Positions 61,834 to 64,000 of a stretch of DNA of 64,000 bases are shown one piece after another (positions within the stretch are counted from its first letter, which is position 1; the number at the start of each line of letters is the position of its first letter). The notes beneath the pieces are model-generated. The model did not search any database and was not told the origin of the DNA. It saw only the letters and a list, made by a program, of their open reading frames with translations. A program made the translations under genes and the position numbers. Location of the stretch: positions 1 through 64,000 of the forward strand of contig NZ_BOSG01000007.1 of the NCBI RefSeq assembly GCF_018403225.1. Reading direction: 5' to 3'. The stretch is from Paenibacillus sp. J23TS9. GTDB taxonomy: Bacteria; Bacillota; Bacilli; Paenibacillales; Paenibacillaceae.

Positions 61834-62733
61834 TCAGAGGATTCGGCTGCCGAATAGGGAGCCGATCAGCTCCACAGCCAGCTTCGACGTCTGATTATTC
61901 CGGTCCAGGAGCGGATTCACCTCAACAAACTCGGCAGAAGTAATCCGTCCGGATTCACTCAGGAGCTCGAGTGAAAGATGCGCCTCACGGTAGCTGAGTC
62001 CGCCTCTGACAGGTGTCCCCGTACCTGGTGCCTCAATCGGATCAACGCTGTCGATGTCAAAGCTGAGATGCACCCCATCGGTGCCGTTACCAGCGATTCG
62101 AAGTGCTTCAAGCACCACCTTCTCAATACCGAGACGGTCAATTTCATGCATCGTAAAACAGGTCAGCCCGGTGGAACGGATCAGTGCTTTCTCATCCCGA
62201 TCCAAATCTCTGGCTCCAATAATCACACAGTTTTCGGGTTTTAAGGGTACTGCGCCTTCCACGATCTGCCTCAGCTTGATATGAGAAAGTCCCAGACCGA
62301 CCGCAAGGGAAATGCCATGCATGTTCCCTGATGGACTTGTCAATTCCGTATTCAAATCCGAGTGCGCATCGACCCAGATCACGCCCATATTGCTGTAATG
62401 CCGCGTTAATCCGGCCAAAGACCCCATCGCAATACTGTGATCGCCACCCAGAACCAGCGGAATATGTCCGGCAGCCACAGTCTCGTAGGCAGCCTCTCCA
62501 AGCTGGCCGGACACGGCCAATACTTCCTCGAAATGCTTCATTTTGGTTCCCGCCTGGGAATGGACACCATCTGGAAGGCGGATGCATTGATCCGCCTCAA
62601 CTTCATATCCAAGACCCTGCAGCTTTTTCACCAGGCCGAATTTTAATATGCTATCCGGACCGTTCTCGCTTCCGGGCCGCCCTGCGCCTAACCCAAACGG
62701 TACCCGGATGATTGAAATGGATTGCTGAACCAT
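61834..62733 (-). CDS. rocF: arginase
   Basis: A 299-residue ureohydrolase. The two-manganese site residues are in LGGDHSIAMG, WVDAHSDLN and SFDIDSVDPIEAPGTGTP. It hydrolyses arginine to ornithine and urea. It is downstream of rocD (six-base gap), and together they convert arginine to glutamate semialdehyde. ATG follows GGGAGGCTTGAAGAAG. Confidence 0.96.
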   Translation of the reverse strand: MVQQSISIIRVPFGLGAGRPGSENGPDSILKFGLVKKLQGLGYEVEADQCIRLPDGVHSQAGTKMKHFEEVLAVSGQLGEAAYETVAAGHIPLVLGGDHSIAMGSLAGLTRHYSNMGVIWVDAHSDLNTELTSPSGNMHGISLAVGLGLSHIKLRQIVEGAVPLKPENCVIIGARDLDRDEKALIRSTGLTCFTMHEIDRLGIEKVVLEALRIAGNGTDGVHLSFDIDSVDPIEAPGTGTPVRGGLSYREAHLSLELLSESGRITSAEFVEVNPLLDRNNQTSKLAVELIGSLFGSRIL

Positions 62734-62739
62734 TCTTCT

Positions 62740-63963
62740 TCAAGCCTCCCCTTGACTGGCAAACACCTCTTCAATCCGGCTCAGAGCAAAGTTCAGCTCC
62801 TCTTCCGTGATGACCAGAGGCGGCGCCAGCCGAATGGTCGTCTCATGCGTTTCCTTACACAGAAGTCCAATCCTTGCCAGTGCTTCGCAGTATGGCCTTG
62901 CAGGCACTGAGAGCCGGATCCCGATCAATAGGCCGCGTCCGCGGACCGAAACAATATCGGGATGTCTGATGGATGTAAGCTTTTTCATAAAATAACGCCC
63001 AAGCTCCTCAGACCGCTCCACCAGTCTTTCCTCCTCCATGACATCCAGTGCCGCCAGCGCCACTGCACAGGCCAACGGATTCCCCCCGAAGGTGGAGCCA
63101 TGCGAGCCTGGTTCAAATACATTCATGATTGCATCATCCGCGGCAACCGCCGAAATTGGAATCACACCGCCTCCAAGCGCCTTGCCCAGGATGTACACAT
63201 CCGGCACTACAGCCTCCCAATCACAGGCGAATTTTTTGCCCGTACGTCCAAAGCCCGTCTGGATCTCATCTGCAATAAACAGCACGCGCTGCTGGCGGCA
63301 AAGCTCATAAGCCTCGGATAAAAACCGCTCCGGAGGTATGATAATCCCCGCCTCTCCCTGCACCGGCTCCACCAGAAAAGCAGCCGTATCCGGCGTAATC
63401 GCAGCCCGGAGCGCTTCAAGATCACCATATGGAACACTTTTGAACCCCGGCGTAAACGGACCGAAATCCTGTTTGTATGCCCCTTCCGTTGAGAAAGACG
63501 TAATGGTTAATGTCCGTCCATGAAAATTGCCATCGCAGACAATGATCTCCGCACGGTTCTCCTCCACTCCTTTGACCCGGTAAGCCCAGCGCCTCGCCAT
63601 TTTCAGTGCAGTTTCCACCGCTTCCGCCCCGGAGTTCATCGCAAGAATTTTGTCTTTTCCGGCAAATTCCGCAAGCCTTCGCACAAACTGTGCAAGCACC
63701 TCACTATGAAACGCTCTTGAGGTCAGCGTCACTTTTTCCGCCTGCTCTTTCAGCGCCTGTATGATCTTGGGGTGCCGGTGACCGTGATTCAACGCGGAAT
63801 ATGCGCTCAGCATATCAAGATAACGACGGCCTCCCGCATCCTCGACCCATACCCCTTCAGCCCTCTCGATGACAATCGGGAGCGGAAGGTAATTACTCGC
63901 GCTGTATCTCTCCATCATTTGCAGAACTTGTTCCGTTGTGGCCATAGCTGCACATCCCATCAT
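62740..63963 (-). CDS. rocD: ornithine aminotransferase
   Basis: A 407-residue class III aminotransferase. The PLP lysine is in [10 protein letters not shown], with the [13 protein letters not shown] motif before it; [17 protein letters not shown] and [15 protein letters not shown] are family signatures. [17 protein letters not shown] marks ornithine-oxo-acid transaminase. It transfers the delta-amino group of ornithine to 2-oxoglutarate. The start at 63963 follows AAGGTG at ten bases; an ATG at 63945 is also possible. The promoter lies outside the window or in the last 37 bases. Confidence 0.95.
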   Translation of the reverse strand: MMGCAAMATTEQVLQMMERYSASNYLPLPIVIERAEGVWVEDAGGRRYLDMLSAYSALNHGHRHPKIIQALKEQAEKVTLTSRAFHSEVLAQFVRRLAEFAGKDKILAMNSGAEAVETALKMARRWAYRVKGVEENRAEIIVCDGNFHGRTLTITSFSTEGAYKQDFGPFTPGFKSVPYGDLEALRAAITPDTAAFLVEPVQGEAGIIIPPERFLSEAYELCRQQRVLFIADEIQTGFGRTGKKFACDWEAVVPDVYILGKALGGGVIPISAVAADDAIMNVFEPGSHGSTFGGNPLACAVALAALDVMEEERLVERSEELGRYFMKKLTSIRHPDIVSVRGRGLLIGIRLSVPARPYCEALARIGLLCKETHETTIRLAPPLVITEEELNFALSRIEEVFASQGEA

Positions 63964-64000
63964 GTTAACTTTTCACCTTGCTACGTTCCTATCTTATTGG

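Overview
The window looks like a chromosomal segment of a low-GC, spore-forming Gram-positive bacterium, most probably a Paenibacillus or close relative. The evidence is strong AAGGAGG-type ribosome binding sites, frequent TTG/GTG starts, the ygxA-ygzB-perR order beside an rRNA operon (as in Bacillus subtilis), gatCAB, a YyaC-type spore protein, YthA/YthB-type cytochrome bd genes and many proteins with Paenibacillus-like composition. No species can be named from sequence alone. No prophage, insertion sequence, CRISPR array or tRNA was recognised.

Layout. Bases 1-16 are the very 5' end of a 16S rRNA gene on the minus strand; its leader and two tandem promoters fill 1-370. From 0.4 to 24 kb lie mostly housekeeping genes: ygxA/ygzB/perR, a glycosidase of family 18, a DUF4097 membrane protein, an MgtC-like protein, gatCAB, a metallo-hydrolase/thioredoxin-like/DedA trio, a Wzy-type ligase, a methyltransferase, yyaC, yfkK, a pirin and an asparaginase.

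The centre (22.8-38.8 kb) is a general-stress island. A co-oriented minus-strand operon of about 9.2 kb encodes, in transcription order, a receiver-PP2C phosphatase (RsbY-like), a membrane multi-receiver hybrid kinase (RsbK-like), a CheR-type methyltransferase (RsbM-like), a second soluble hybrid kinase, the anti-anti-sigma factor RsbV, the anti-sigma kinase RsbW and a SigB-type sigma factor. The parts resemble the Bacillus cereus way of controlling sigma-B rather than the RsbRST stressosome, but with an additional kinase and two more receivers. Around it are typical stress genes (GlsB/YeaQ-like, YtxH, DUF5665, YflT/GsP17M, DUF948, DUF1328 and a small secreted protein). Six of the island's intergenic regions carry a shared promoter-like pattern, GTTTCA-14 bp-GGTTAA with variants, which I propose as this organism's sigma-B promoter.

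The right part (39-64 kb) holds a secreted NlpC/P60 protein, a cation efflux protein, an ABC-F protein, a cytochrome bd operon with two tiny membrane ORFs (one matching CydS), a CvfC-like protein, a lysine permease behind a clear lysine riboswitch, a transglutaminase-like protein, a KDPG aldolase, a glutaredoxin and thioredoxin reductase. The trxB promoter overlaps a perfect 7-1-7 Fur box. Next come a PfeT-like iron-exporting P1B4 ATPase with two further Fur-like boxes, an unusual cysteine-tipped PEP-utiliser-like barrel protein, MetY, a TetR-controlled membrane operon with twin operators over its promoter, a MarR regulator and the arginine/ornithine catabolic genes rocD-rocF, with rocD starting just inside the right edge.
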